DNA of 54,165 nucleotides, taken from the NCBI GenBank assembly GCA_905480235.1, contig CAJQPP010000044.1, positions 1 to 54,165 of the forward strand, read 5' to 3'. This stretch comes from an uncultured Pirellulaceae bacterium (GTDB lineage Bacteria; Planctomycetota; Planctomycetia; Pirellulales; Pirellulaceae). Below, piece after piece: positions 18,499 to 27,585 of the stretch (its first letter is position 1; the number at the start of each line of letters is the position of its first letter). The notes under the pieces were generated by a model. It was not told the DNA's origin, did no database searches, and saw nothing but the letters and a program-made list of their open reading frames with translations. The translations under genes were made by a program, and so were the position numbers.

Positions 18499-19809
18499 AT
18501 GAGTAACGGTCTAGCTGCCAACAGCAACTCGCAATCCGACTTTGATGCGTTAAAGCAGCGTATTCACCAACGACTGATTGGGAAGCTCGATTTAAATCGC
18601 ATTGGGGAATTGGAAGGCGATGTTCTCAAGCGTGAAATTCGCATGGTGGTTGAGCACCTCTGTGATAACGAAAATACATTGTTGAATCGGTCTGAGCGGG
18701 ATCGTCTTGTTGATGAAGTGCTGGATGAGACATTTGGTTTGGGACCTTTGGAGCTTTTGCTGAAAGATCCTTCGATCAGTGACATTCTGATTAATGGCCC
18801 GAAGAACATTTATGTGGAACGTCGCGGAAAAATGGAACGCACGACGGTCGAGTTCCGAGATAATGAGCATCTCCATCAAATCATCGACCGGATTGTTTCC
18901 AAGGTAGGTCGCCGAGTTGATGAAACCTGCCCCATGGTCGATGCCCGTCTGGAAGATGGTTCTCGTGTCAACGCGATTATTCCACCCTTGGCGTTGGATG
19001 GCGCTGCGATGTCCATTCGACGGTTTGGAAACAACGCACTGACCTTAGAGGATTTGCTCGAGTTCAAAACGTTTACTCCCGAAATGGTGATGTTAATGGA
19101 AGGGGCCATGAAGGCTCGTCTGAATATCGTAATTTCCGGCGGTACGGGTTCCGGTAAGACCACGCTGCTGAATACCCTGTCCAGCTTTATTGGAAATCAA
19201 GACCGCATCGTAACGATCGAAGATGCCGCGGAATTGCAGTTACAACAAGACCATGTTGTTCGTCTGGAGACGCGTCCTCCCAATATCGAGGGTAAAGGCC
19301 AGGTGACGGCTACTGACCTCGTGAAGAACTGTCTACGTATGCGTCCTGAAAGAATTATTATTGGTGAGTGTCGCGGACCAGAAACCCTGGACATGTTACA
19401 GGCCATGAATACAGGCCATGATGGATCCCTGACCACGACTCACGCCAACTCGCCACGCGATTGCATTGGACGACTGGAAACGATGATCTTAATGGCCGGA
19501 TTTGATTTACCCATGAAGGCGATGCGATCGCAGATTTCCAGCGCTGTCCATTTGATTATTCAAGCAAACCGTTTGCAAGGCGGACCGCGAAAGATCACAC
19601 ACATTACAGAAGTCGTAGGCATGGAGAACGACGTCATCGTGATGCAGGATATTTTCCGCTACGTGCAGGATGGAATTGACGAAAATGGCAAAGCCGTTGG
19701 GCGATTTCTCTGCACAGGTGTACGACCGCGTTGCCTCGATCAATTGAATGCTGCGGGGATACGGTTGCCGGCGAGCATTTTCCAAGAACGGGTCATGATG
19801 GCTGACTGA
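18499..19809 (+). CDS. tadA: Tad/type IV pilus secretion ATPase TadA (CpaF)
   Basis: 436 residues, full length for TadA/CpaF. The N-terminal domain includes [20 protein letters not shown] and [10 protein letters not shown]; the catalytic core has [16 protein letters not shown], Walker [11 protein letters not shown] (about residue 214), the Asp box [12 protein letters not shown], and the His box [17 protein letters not shown]. This cytoplasmic hexameric ATPase powers assembly of Flp/Tad fimbriae through the TadB and TadC membrane proteins encoded immediately downstream. No Flp pilin, RcpA secretin or TadZ is in the window, so those must lie elsewhere. Confidence 0.95.
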   Translation: MSNGLAANSNSQSDFDALKQRIHQRLIGKLDLNRIGELEGDVLKREIRMVVEHLCDNENTLLNRSERDRLVDEVLDETFGLGPLELLLKDPSISDILINGPKNIYVERRGKMERTTVEFRDNEHLHQIIDRIVSKVGRRVDETCPMVDARLEDGSRVNAIIPPLALDGAAMSIRRFGNNALTLEDLLEFKTFTPEMVMLMEGAMKARLNIVISGGTGSGKTTLLNTLSSFIGNQDRIVTIEDAAELQLQQDHVVRLETRPPNIEGKGQVTATDLVKNCLRMRPERIIIGECRGPETLDMLQAMNTGHDGSLTTTHANSPRDCIGRLETMILMAGFDLPMKAMRSQISSAVHLIIQANRLQGGPRKITHITEVVGMENDVIVMQDIFRYVQDGIDENGKAVGRFLCTGVRPRCLDQLNAAGIRLPASIFQERVMMAD

Positions 19810-19852
19810 TGGCCATAAGAAAAAATAAATAGACATCTAATCGAGTTGCGAA

Positions 19853-20821
19853 ATGTTTCAACTTCTTGTTTTTGGTTCACTCGTCGTTTGTTTCGCCAGT
19901 TTAGCTGGCGGCATCGCGCTGGTATTGCGCTCACGAAGAGAATCCGGGCAATTCGAAGATCGCTTGGCAAATATGACGGCCAATCGTGGTCGAGGTGGCA
20001 AGAAACCGACGCGCACATCCATTCTGGCGCGTCCTCTAGAAGATGCTCCTGGTGCGATTGAAGAGTTTATTAGTCAACGACTCGACCTGTCACGAATCAT
20101 CTATCAGGCAGGTCTGCAAAAAATGAGCGTTGGTAAATTTCTAGCGATCAGCGTAGGAATTGCCCTGGTTAGCACCATGCTGTACATCGCTTTCGGACCC
20201 GCCAAGGCATTTGCGCCGTTCATCTTTTGCGGAACAGTTGTCTTGCCATTGGGTTGGTTGTTAATGAAACGAAAACGCCGCATGCGTCATTTTTCGTCAC
20301 AATTGGCTGACGCGATGGATGTCTTGGGTCGAGCCTTGAGGTCGGGATACAGTCTCCCCGCCGGACTGCAACTTGTTGGTTCGCAGGTACCAGAACCACT
20401 GGGACCCGAGTTCGCAAAATGTTTTGAGCAGCAAAACCTAGGCATGACAGTGGAGCAATCCATTGAGGACATGACAAAACGAGTCGGCAACGTCGATCTC
20501 AGGTTCTTTGCGACCGCAGTGATTCTGCAAAGACAAACGGGGGGTGATCTTGCAGAAATTCTCGACAAGATCGGCCACCTGATTCGCGAACGTTTCAAAA
20601 TCTGGGGCCAAATTATGGCTCTGACCGGGGAAGGACGCTTATCAGGTATCGTGCTACTCGCATTACCCCCATTGCTGTTTCTCACGATGCTGAAATTAAA
20701 TTATGACTACGTCATGATGCTGTTCGAAGAGCCCCTGGGACGCCAGATGTTGGCTGGCGGTATTGTGCTGCAAATCCTGGGCGCAATTGCCATCAAAAAA
20801 ATCATTACGATCAAGGTCTAA
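19853..20821 (+). CDS. tadB: Tad secretion inner-membrane protein TadB
   Basis: 322 residues with an N-terminal membrane helix (about 4-24), two central helices (about 95-135) and two C-terminal helices. The T2SSF domain lies at about 155-285: SSQLADAMDVLGRALRSGYSLPAGLQLVG, then VLQRQTGGDLAEILDKIGHLIRER, the typical GspF/TadB signature. It forms the membrane platform of the Tad pilus machine with TadC. It sits 43 bp after tadA and is followed within 2 bp by tadC. Confidence 0.92.
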   Translation: MFQLLVFGSLVVCFASLAGGIALVLRSRRESGQFEDRLANMTANRGRGGKKPTRTSILARPLEDAPGAIEEFISQRLDLSRIIYQAGLQKMSVGKFLAISVGIALVSTMLYIAFGPAKAFAPFIFCGTVVLPLGWLLMKRKRRMRHFSSQLADAMDVLGRALRSGYSLPAGLQLVGSQVPEPLGPEFAKCFEQQNLGMTVEQSIEDMTKRVGNVDLRFFATAVILQRQTGGDLAEILDKIGHLIRERFKIWGQIMALTGEGRLSGIVLLALPPLLFLTMLKLNYDYVMMLFEEPLGRQMLAGGIVLQILGAIAIKKIITIKV

Positions 20822-20823
20822 AA

Positions 20824-21795
20824 GTGTATTCCATGTTTTTTGCATTCATCGACTTTACCGCCGTTCTGCCATACGCAATTTTTGGCGCGGTGGCCGCTGC
20901 TATTTGGTTTGTTGCAGATACGTTTCTGTTTAATAAATCAAAAACAGAGGTGCGATTGGAACGCATGAAATCCCATCGCGACTCCGGGCCCACGGAATCC
21001 AATCCGTCACAGAAAAGTGGCTTGGGAAAGATGCTGGAGCAACATAGCGAATCACTGGCTAAGCCATTGCAACCCAAGTCCGAAAAGGAGCAGGGGAAGA
21101 TTCGCGAGCGATTGAACTTCGCTGGTTATCGTAGCGAGGAATCCATGATCGTTTTTCTGGCTTCCAAATTTATCTTTTGTGCTGTTGGGCTCTTCGTTGG
21201 CGGCGGCGTCAGTCTGTTAATGACGGGAGTCTCTGTTCGCTCACTCACGACCACCTTCATGTTCGGGGGGCTGTTCTTTTTCGCACCCGATATTTTATTA
21301 GCGCTCAAAGGTCGCAAGCGAAAAGAGAAGATCTTTCTGGGTCTGCCGGATGCCTTGGATTTGTTGACCGTTTGTGTGGAAGCAGGTTTGGGTTTAGATC
21401 AGGCCATGCGTAAAGTGGCTGACGAAATTCAAAAATCTCAACCAGTTCTGGCTCATGAGTTCGCGATTTCGAACATGCAAGTGCAGATGGGACGCTTAAG
21501 GGATGAGGTTTATACCGAATTGGGAAACCGTAACGGGGTCGAGGATCTACAAACGCTCGCTTCCAGCATCGTTCAAACTGATAAGCTCGGCTCTAGCATT
21601 TCCAAGGCTTTGCGGGTGCAAAGTGATGCCATGAGGACCCGGCGGCGTCAAATCGCCGAAGAAAAAGCGGCAAAGACCGCAGTCAAACTGATTTTCCCAC
21701 TCGTTATCTTCATCTTTCCCGGCATATTCGTTGTACTCGTTGGTCCTGCCGCAATCACGATGATCAATGAAATGCTTCCTGCTTTCCAGAAATAG
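20824..21795 (+). CDS. tadC: Tad secretion inner-membrane protein TadC
   Basis: 323 residues. The GTG at 20824 is preferred: AAGG lies seven bases upstream, inside the end of tadB; an ATG at 20833 is the alternative. An N-terminal helix (about 12-38) is followed by a cytoplasmic linker, two helices (about 105-165) and a T2SSF domain: LGLPDALDLLTVCVEAGLGLDQAMRKVA, then QTDKLGSSISKALRVQSDAMRTRRRQ and a last hydrophobic helix. Together with TadB it forms the pilus assembly platform. The end of the tad operon here is not marked by a clear terminator. Confidence 0.92.
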   Translation: MYSMFFAFIDFTAVLPYAIFGAVAAAIWFVADTFLFNKSKTEVRLERMKSHRDSGPTESNPSQKSGLGKMLEQHSESLAKPLQPKSEKEQGKIRERLNFAGYRSEESMIVFLASKFIFCAVGLFVGGGVSLLMTGVSVRSLTTTFMFGGLFFFAPDILLALKGRKRKEKIFLGLPDALDLLTVCVEAGLGLDQAMRKVADEIQKSQPVLAHEFAISNMQVQMGRLRDEVYTELGNRNGVEDLQTLASSIVQTDKLGSSISKALRVQSDAMRTRRRQIAEEKAAKTAVKLIFPLVIFIFPGIFVVLVGPAAITMINEMLPAFQK

Positions 21796-21954
21796 GCAGC
21801 TTCGCCGAATTTTAGCGGATTTCCGTCCATGAACGGTCGGGGCTTTCAGGGCGAACAGACCGATAGAACCATTAATGCTTGATCTGTCTATTGGATGGTT
21901 AGATAAGCAATTGCCTGATGTGCCGACCAGAATGGATTCTCGGAGATTCGACCC

Positions 21955-22626
21955 ATGTCCACGATTAGCCGTTGCTTTACTCTGTCACTCGCTTTTTTAG
22001 CGATGATGGTCATTTCGCCGAGTTTGCAGGCCCAGTGCCAGTCTTGTAACCAAGGATATGCGGTCCCGAATACCGCGGCAGGATGCCAGAATTGCTCGCA
22101 CGGAGCTGTGCACAATGCATTTCACAAAATGCACATTGGACTGGAAAAGTATAAAGCGGGATTCCGTTTGAATCACTCCCGTGGATCTGCATGGCCGTTG
22201 CCGTTTTCATGCTGGGATCGCGAAAATTACTACGCGATCCTTAATCAGCAATTTGCTACCGGGGTTCAGGTTGCACATACACTGACCTCCGAATATTTCG
22301 ATCCGGAAACCAATAAGCTGAACCGAGCGGGTGAAATGCGGGTCGGCTGGATCATGCAAAATGCACCTCAATTGAATAAACAAATATATGTTTACGAGGA
22401 TCAAACGGCACCAACGATCGCCCAACGAGTCTCAGCGATCCGGGATTTCACCGGTCGTTATTACGGACACATGGGGCAGGCGGCCATTGCGACCTCTCAG
22501 ATCGCTCCGATTCGTATTCCTGCGACATACCAAGCTCAGACCAATACGCTGTATGATGAATCCATGCCGAATCCGGTCATTCCGCTGGAAGTCGGGGAAT
22601 CTCTTTCCTCCTCGATCGGCAACTAG
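21955..22626 (+). CDS. Secreted hypothetical protein with Cys-rich N-terminus
   Basis: 223 residues with a signal peptide ending about SLQAQ (residue 27). The mature N-terminus opens with CQSCNQGY and CQNCSHG, two C-x-x-C pairs that could bind metal or form disulfides. A conserved-looking HKMHIGLEKYKAGFRLNHSRG and FSCWDRENYYAILNQQF follow; the rest is unremarkable. I recognise no family; it has the character of a planctomycete-specific exported protein. It ends in front of a clear terminator and appears monocistronic. Confidence 0.75.
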   Translation: MSTISRCFTLSLAFLAMMVISPSLQAQCQSCNQGYAVPNTAAGCQNCSHGAVHNAFHKMHIGLEKYKAGFRLNHSRGSAWPLPFSCWDRENYYAILNQQFATGVQVAHTLTSEYFDPETNKLNRAGEMRVGWIMQNAPQLNKQIYVYEDQTAPTIAQRVSAIRDFTGRYYGHMGQAAIATSQIAPIRIPATYQAQTNTLYDESMPNPVIPLEVGESLSSSIGN

Positions 22627-22688
22627 TTGGATAGTTTGGATTTGACGTTCCGTAATGGGAACGGTCGAGTTTCTGTTTCGAACCATTT

Positions 22689-22716
22689 CGGCGTGTTTCG
22701 CACGCCGTTTTTCTTT
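22689..22716 (+). terminator. Rho-independent terminator
   Basis: A 7-bp stem (cggcgtg / cacgccg) with loop tttcg, followed by TTTTTCTTT, 62 bp after the stop of the 21955 gene. Confidence 0.85.
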
Positions 22717-22794
22717 GCGCGGCCTCGTTCACCAACGCAAATAAAACGGATAGACTGAATGCAAATAAAGTAAGTGGCTGGAGAAACCTCGCTG

Positions 22795-22965
22795 ATGGAT
22801 AAAAAGAGTAAAAAGAAGTTAGAAGTGTTGCGAAAGCGGCATGATAAATTGCGTCAGCAATTGACGGGCGCTAAAAGCCAGATGGATGATCCGGGAGAAG
22901 TGGAAACGATCGAAAAACAGATTGAAGACGTTAAGTCGGAAATCGAAAAGCTAAAGAATTCTTAA
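22795..22965 (+). CDS. Coiled-coil microprotein, 56 residues
   Basis: ATG at 22795 with GGAG 11 bases upstream; a GTG at 22774 would add seven residues. The whole peptide is charged and heptad-like (LEVLRKRHDKLRQQLTGAK ... IEKQIEDVKSEIEKLKN), predicting a coiled coil. It is only 6 bp ahead of truB and likely cotranscribed with truB and possibly ftsK. Function unknown. Confidence 0.65.
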   Translation: MDKKSKKKLEVLRKRHDKLRQQLTGAKSQMDDPGEVETIEKQIEDVKSEIEKLKNS

Positions 22966-22971
22966 ACGAGA

Positions 22972-23889
22972 ATGGGCAAACGCTCTAATCCACCCCAACG
23001 AATTGCCGGGGTACTGAACCTTTCAAAGCCTGCCGGTTGCACATCGCGGGACATTGTAAATCGTGTGCAGCGAGTTTTTGGTCGCCACATCAGGGTGGGG
23101 CATGCCGGCACGCTCGATCCGATGGCGACAGGGGTTTTGCTGATTTGTGTTGGTCGGGCAACGAAATTGATGCCGGTGATACATGAATTCTGCAAATCGT
23201 ATCGAGCCGATTTTACGCTGGGCTGTTCCAGTGATACCGATGATGCGACGGGTAATATCCGCAAATGGGACGTCGCGGAAATACCTTCTCTGGAGCAGGT
23301 GCGAAAACACCTACAGACCCAAATTGGTGAAATTATGCAAGTGCCTCCGGCGTACTCAGCAGTCAAGCTGCAGGGACGCAGGGCTTACGATATGGCCCGA
23401 AAGGGGGAGCCGACCGAAATCCTCCCTCGGAAGGTGACAATTTTTGACATCGATGTTCTAGATTACCGATATCCCCACTTGAACTTAGCGGTGCGTTGCG
23501 GCAGCGGTACCTACATCCGCTCAATTGCCAGAGACCTTGGAGAAGCTCTCGCCACGGGAGGACTCATGCATGATTTGTCGAGGACGCGAATTGGTCCTTT
23601 CGAGCTGGCGGAATCGCGACCCATCGACGAATGGGAAGCATCCATTTTGGAGGGCGCGGATCCGCTTGCAACTTGTGGCAATGTGGAAATTCTCTTCGAA
23701 ACTTGGGATCAGTATGTTCTAAGCGATGTCGATACTGAAAACCTAAGCCATGGTCGACCATTGGAGGTGCAGCACACCAGCGATCGGTTGGCAGCCTGTA
23801 CTCGGCAGGGCAAGTTTGTCGCGATTCTCGAGCGACGCAAGGAAAACCAGTTCAAAGCGACTTTGAATTGGCTACCGACGATGACTTAG
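22972..23889 (+). CDS. truB: tRNA pseudouridine(55) synthase TruB
   Basis: 305 residues. It converts U55 of the tRNA T-loop to pseudouridine. Hallmarks: GVLNLSKPAGCTSRD near the start, the catalytic loop HAGTLDPMATGVL with the essential Asp (about residue 46), ATKLMPVIHEFCKSYRADFTLG, VPPAYSAVKLQGRRAYDMARKG, and the RCGSGTYIRSIARDLGEAL motif that binds RNA. A C-terminal segment of about 60 residues replaces a clear PUA domain. The microprotein gene lies just upstream. Confidence 0.95.
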   Translation: MGKRSNPPQRIAGVLNLSKPAGCTSRDIVNRVQRVFGRHIRVGHAGTLDPMATGVLLICVGRATKLMPVIHEFCKSYRADFTLGCSSDTDDATGNIRKWDVAEIPSLEQVRKHLQTQIGEIMQVPPAYSAVKLQGRRAYDMARKGEPTEILPRKVTIFDIDVLDYRYPHLNLAVRCGSGTYIRSIARDLGEALATGGLMHDLSRTRIGPFELAESRPIDEWEASILEGADPLATCGNVEILFETWDQYVLSDVDTENLSHGRPLEVQHTSDRLAACTRQGKFVAILERRKENQFKATLNWLPTMT

Positions 23890-24187
23890 GCAGTGGCGGT
23901 CATGTCAGCAAATCTTCGAGGAATCCGTCGTTGTGGATTTTGAAATGGTTGCCGTGATATTCGAAATAGTTGCCGTGCTTGTCGCGCGATTTTGACGACC
24001 GCAACGGTTGCAGAGTCGATTTCTACCATCGGCGCAAACCTTACCGTGTAAGCAGGTCGGATTCAACGGTCAGCGGGTTTTCTGTCGATAACTCTTTAGA
24101 GTACCAGGATTTTCTCCGGGCAAGGACGCGCCTGCCGATTTTTTGTTTACCGGCCAACGCCGTCCGATTCCCATTGAGAGCGTGTCC

Positions 24188-27178
24188 ATGATCGAAAACC
24201 GCAATCCCCGTTGCGATCTTTTCGCAGCCATCCTGTTTGTGGTGGCTCTATTCCTCTCAGTATCTCTTTTGACCTATGATCCAGCCGATGCGGTCGGCGA
24301 GTGGTTCAAGTCTTTCGACCGATTCTACCAAGCCGATGTATTGGTTTGGCCGCAAAATACCACGGTCAATAATGCTTGCGGTTATCTGGGTGCGGCACTG
24401 GCGGATCTTTTATTCACATCGCTTGGGATAGGCGCATTTTTTCTGGTCATCGGTATCGGGGTCGTAGCGGTTTCGCTGTTACAAAAGCAGACCATGGAAT
24501 CCCTGTGGACGAAATCTCTGGGTTGGTTGCTAACGCTGCTCGGCATGACCACCCTCGTCAGCATGCTGATTCCGGAGGCTACGCTAGGACCCATTATTGG
24601 AGCCGGGGGCTATCTCGGTGCCTTGGGTGCCGGGTTGATGAAAATGTTATTCGCCGGGACCGGTGGCTTAATCCTCGCCGCCAGCGTTCTCGCAATCGGC
24701 CTGTTTCTGTGGACCGAGTATATTTTGATCAAGATGGTGGTTGGAGTGTTGGTAGGCGGGATGTCGGCATTTTCATGGGCTGCTCCAAGCGATTTATGGG
24801 AGCGGATTCGTACTCGTTTGCAAGCGGAAGCCAGCGACGCGGATTACGAGGACGAAGAGGACGAGGAAGTTGTGGAGGAAGACGATCGTCGCCGCTCGAT
24901 TTTTGCAGACGATGATGAATCCAATCAGTCGCAAGTCGAAAGCGGTGAAGGCGAAGACGAGGAAGCCTGGTACGACGAAGAACTCGAAGAAGGCCCAGAG
25001 ACTCTCCCCTTTGTCACCAAAATGGCGGCTAAATCGACGACTGTTGTAGAAGAAGAGGAAGCGGTCGCCGAAGAAGAAGACGACGATGATGAAGATGAGG
25101 AAGAAAGCGAAGAAGAAGCGACACCCAAGCGTGGCAAGCTGTTTGGGTTGGTTCGCAAGAAAAAATCGGAAGAGGAAGAAGTTCGCGAAGAAGTGATCAG
25201 CCGCTTGAATGAGGCTTCTCGTAAGGAGGATACGGATGATTACGATCTCCCTTCGTTAGACCTTTTGAACGTCACTGAATCCATGGACGATACCGAGGTC
25301 CTCAAAGAAGTCCGAGTCAGGGGGCGTTTGCTCGAGAAAAAATTTGCCGAGTTCGGTCAGAACATACGAGTGGTTGACGTGGAAACCGGACCTGTCATTA
25401 CCCAGTATGAATTGGATCTGGAAAAAGGCCTGCGGTTAAATAAAGTGACCGCTTTGTCAGACGATATTGCGATTGGTTTACGAGTACCCAGTGTCAGGAT
25501 TGTGCCGTCGATCCCAGGCAAAAACACCGTCGGCATTGAAGTGCCGAATGAAAAGCGGCAAATGGTGCGTTTGAGAGACGTCATGGAATCGTCGACCGAA
25601 GTAACTCGCAAGATGAAGATCCCCCTATTCCTGGGGCAGGACGTTTCCGGACGTGAAATGGTTGCGGATCTTTCCAAATTGCCTCACCTATTGATTGCCG
25701 GACGTACGGGTACCGGTAAATCCGTCTGTCTCAATGCGATTATTAACTCGATATTGATGACACGCAGACCGGACGAGGTTCGGATGTTGATGATCGACCC
25801 CAAAATGGTGGAGCTAAGCGGGTACAGTCGTTTGCCGCACTTGATGCACCCCGTTGTCACCGATATGCGAAAAGCCGAAGCGATTCTGGCTTGGGCCGTT
25901 CAGAAAATGGAAGATCGATATCGCTTGATGGCCCGCGCAGGTGTTCGGCATATCAACAGCTACAACCAATTGGGCGAAGAAGAATTAATGGAACGGTTGC
26001 AACCCACTGACGAAGAGCGGGATGACATTCCAGTCAACATGCCGTTCATTGTGATCGTTGCCGACGAAATGGCAGATTTGATGATGACCGCCGGTAAAGA
26101 AGTGGAAGCCCACATTATTCGACTGGCTCAAAAAAGCCGGGCGGTTGGTATCCATCTGATTCTGGCAACACAGAAACCGATCGTGCAAGTGGTCACCAGT
26201 CTGATCAAATCCAATTTACCCGCTCGGATTTCCTTTCAGGTTTCCAGCCAAACCGATAGTCGTGTTGTTCTGGATGAAAATGGCGCTGAGAAACTACTGG
26301 GGAATGGGGATATGCTCTTCCTGGCACCCGGAACGAGCAAACTGTTGCGTGGGCAGGGTACTTTTGTAAGTGACGAAGAAATTGATGCGATCACAGAGGC
26401 CGTGAGTACCGGTGAACAGCAGTTTGTTCACGAGTTAGTGAACATGAAGATTGAAGAAGAAGAGGAAGCGGGTGTCGATGACGAAGAACTCGCTGCTAAA
26501 CTTGCCAAGCGAGATGAGCTCTACCACAAAGCAGTCGAAATCGTGATCGCGGAGCAACGAGGGAGCTGTTCGTTATTGCAGAGAGCGTTGCGGATTGGCT
26601 ACGGAAGAGCGGCTCGTGTGATCGATCACATGGAGGAAGATGGTGTCGTCGGGCCCTACAACGGCAGTAAGCACCGTGAGGTGATCATGACCATCGAACA
26701 ATGGCGATCTTTCCAAGATGGCACGATGGGTAATACGGATGCGGAAACAGAGGTAACGGTCACTAACGATGCTCGGGTAAGCGTTCCCGCCAAGGCACCG
26801 GCTCCCGCCAAGAAATCGGCCCCCGCTCGAACCACCCCTCTGCCCACTCCGGCCACCCTGTTGTTACCTACCGCCAAGAAACCGGAAACGCCTGTGTTCG
26901 TTGATGTCACCGAGGATCTTAGCGAGACGGACGATGAAGAACTGGTTGACGAGGCAGAGGATGAAGAATGGGAATATGAAGAAACAGAAGAATTCGAAGA
27001 AGAGGATGACGATCAAGAGAGCGAGCAAGACGGCGATCTAGAGCCCAAAGTTGCCGGAGTTATCACGGTATCTGTTGAGGAAGACGATGAGCTTGCGGAA
27101 GACGAAGAATGGGAATATGAAGAGGTGGACGAAGAGGTCGACGAAGAGGACGACGAGTACGAATACGTCTACGAATGA
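24188..27178 (+). CDS. ftsK: DNA translocase FtsK/SpoIIIE with acidic linker and tail
   Basis: 996 residues from the ATG at 24188 (a TTG at 24143 is the alternative). Four to five membrane helices occupy residues about 10-198. A very acidic linker follows (about 218-337, runs of Glu/Asp). The motor has the alpha domain (about 365-480), Walker A AGRTGTGKS (about 503-511), Walker B VIVADEMADLMM and the QKPIVQVVTSLIKSNLPARI segment. The gamma winged-helix that reads KOPS-type sequences is at about 774-837 (EQRGSCSLLQRALRIGYGRA). Unusually, about 155 further residues follow: a Pro/Ala-rich stretch and then a second strongly acidic tail. It pumps chromosome ends clear of the dividing or budding site and aids dimer resolution. 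Planctomycetes lack FtsZ, so its partners are unclear. Confidence 0.93.
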   Translation: MIENRNPRCDLFAAILFVVALFLSVSLLTYDPADAVGEWFKSFDRFYQADVLVWPQNTTVNNACGYLGAALADLLFTSLGIGAFFLVIGIGVVAVSLLQKQTMESLWTKSLGWLLTLLGMTTLVSMLIPEATLGPIIGAGGYLGALGAGLMKMLFAGTGGLILAASVLAIGLFLWTEYILIKMVVGVLVGGMSAFSWAAPSDLWERIRTRLQAEASDADYEDEEDEEVVEEDDRRRSIFADDDESNQSQVESGEGEDEEAWYDEELEEGPETLPFVTKMAAKSTTVVEEEEAVAEEEDDDDEDEEESEEEATPKRGKLFGLVRKKKSEEEEVREEVISRLNEASRKEDTDDYDLPSLDLLNVTESMDDTEVLKEVRVRGRLLEKKFAEFGQNIRVVDVETGPVITQYELDLEKGLRLNKVTALSDDIAIGLRVPSVRIVPSIPGKNTVGIEVPNEKRQMVRLRDVMESSTEVTRKMKIPLFLGQDVSGREMVADLSKLPHLLIAGRTGTGKSVCLNAIINSILMTRRPDEVRMLMIDPKMVELSGYSRLPHLMHPVVTDMRKAEAILAWAVQKMEDRYRLMARAGVRHINSYNQLGEEELMERLQPTDEERDDIPVNMPFIVIVADEMADLMMTAGKEVEAHIIRLAQKSRAVGIHLILATQKPIVQVVTSLIKSNLPARISFQVSSQTDSRVVLDENGAEKLLGNGDMLFLAPGTSKLLRGQGTFVSDEEIDAITEAVSTGEQQFVHELVNMKIEEEEEAGVDDEELAAKLAKRDELYHKAVEIVIAEQRGSCSLLQRALRIGYGRAARVIDHMEEDGVVGPYNGSKHREVIMTIEQWRSFQDGTMGNTDAETEVTVTNDARVSVPAKAPAPAKKSAPARTTPLPTPATLLLPTAKKPETPVFVDVTEDLSETDDEELVDEAEDEEWEYEETEEFEEEDDDQESEQDGDLEPKVAGVITVSVEEDDELAEDEEWEYEEVDEEVDEEDDEYEYVYE

Positions 27179-27585
27179 CCCAGCCTCTCGGCCGCTTTCC
27201 GGTGGTACAACGCATGTTTTCCTGGGGTTTTCATTCGCAATACACGGGTCGGGTCATCCCTGTGGTCTGCCATTGCCACTGGGGCTGACCGAATCAGAGT
27301 GGTTTCCCGAGTCCCGCTTGTCATATTGTGCGGGCGGAACGAAATTGGAAATTCTGTAAAAGGCGGTTCCGGCAATACCTTGAGCCGCGAGTCTGTCGGT
27401 TATTTGCGCCTTTTAGCCGTTCCGATCTCAAGATCTGCCAGAAAGAGCCCGGAGAAAATTCCGCGACGCGTGAACCGCAATTGGTTAAACAGGTTCCTTC
27501 TCTTATAAATAGGGACTGTCCAGCCGCCCGCTCGGTGGCCATATCTATTGTTTGTTCCGTTAACGCTTTTCCTTTCCTAGGCACC
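27179..27585. other. Region between ftsK and valS, 407 bp
   Basis: The valS frame stays open upstream to 27328, but that extension has no resemblance to ValRS and I treat it as untranslated leader. No terminator with a T-tract was seen after ftsK. Confidence 0.45.

Noticed and set aside
27328..27585. N-terminal extension of ValRS
   Set aside because: The frame is open, but ValRS homology starts at the ATG at 27586 and the extension has no family-like sequence.
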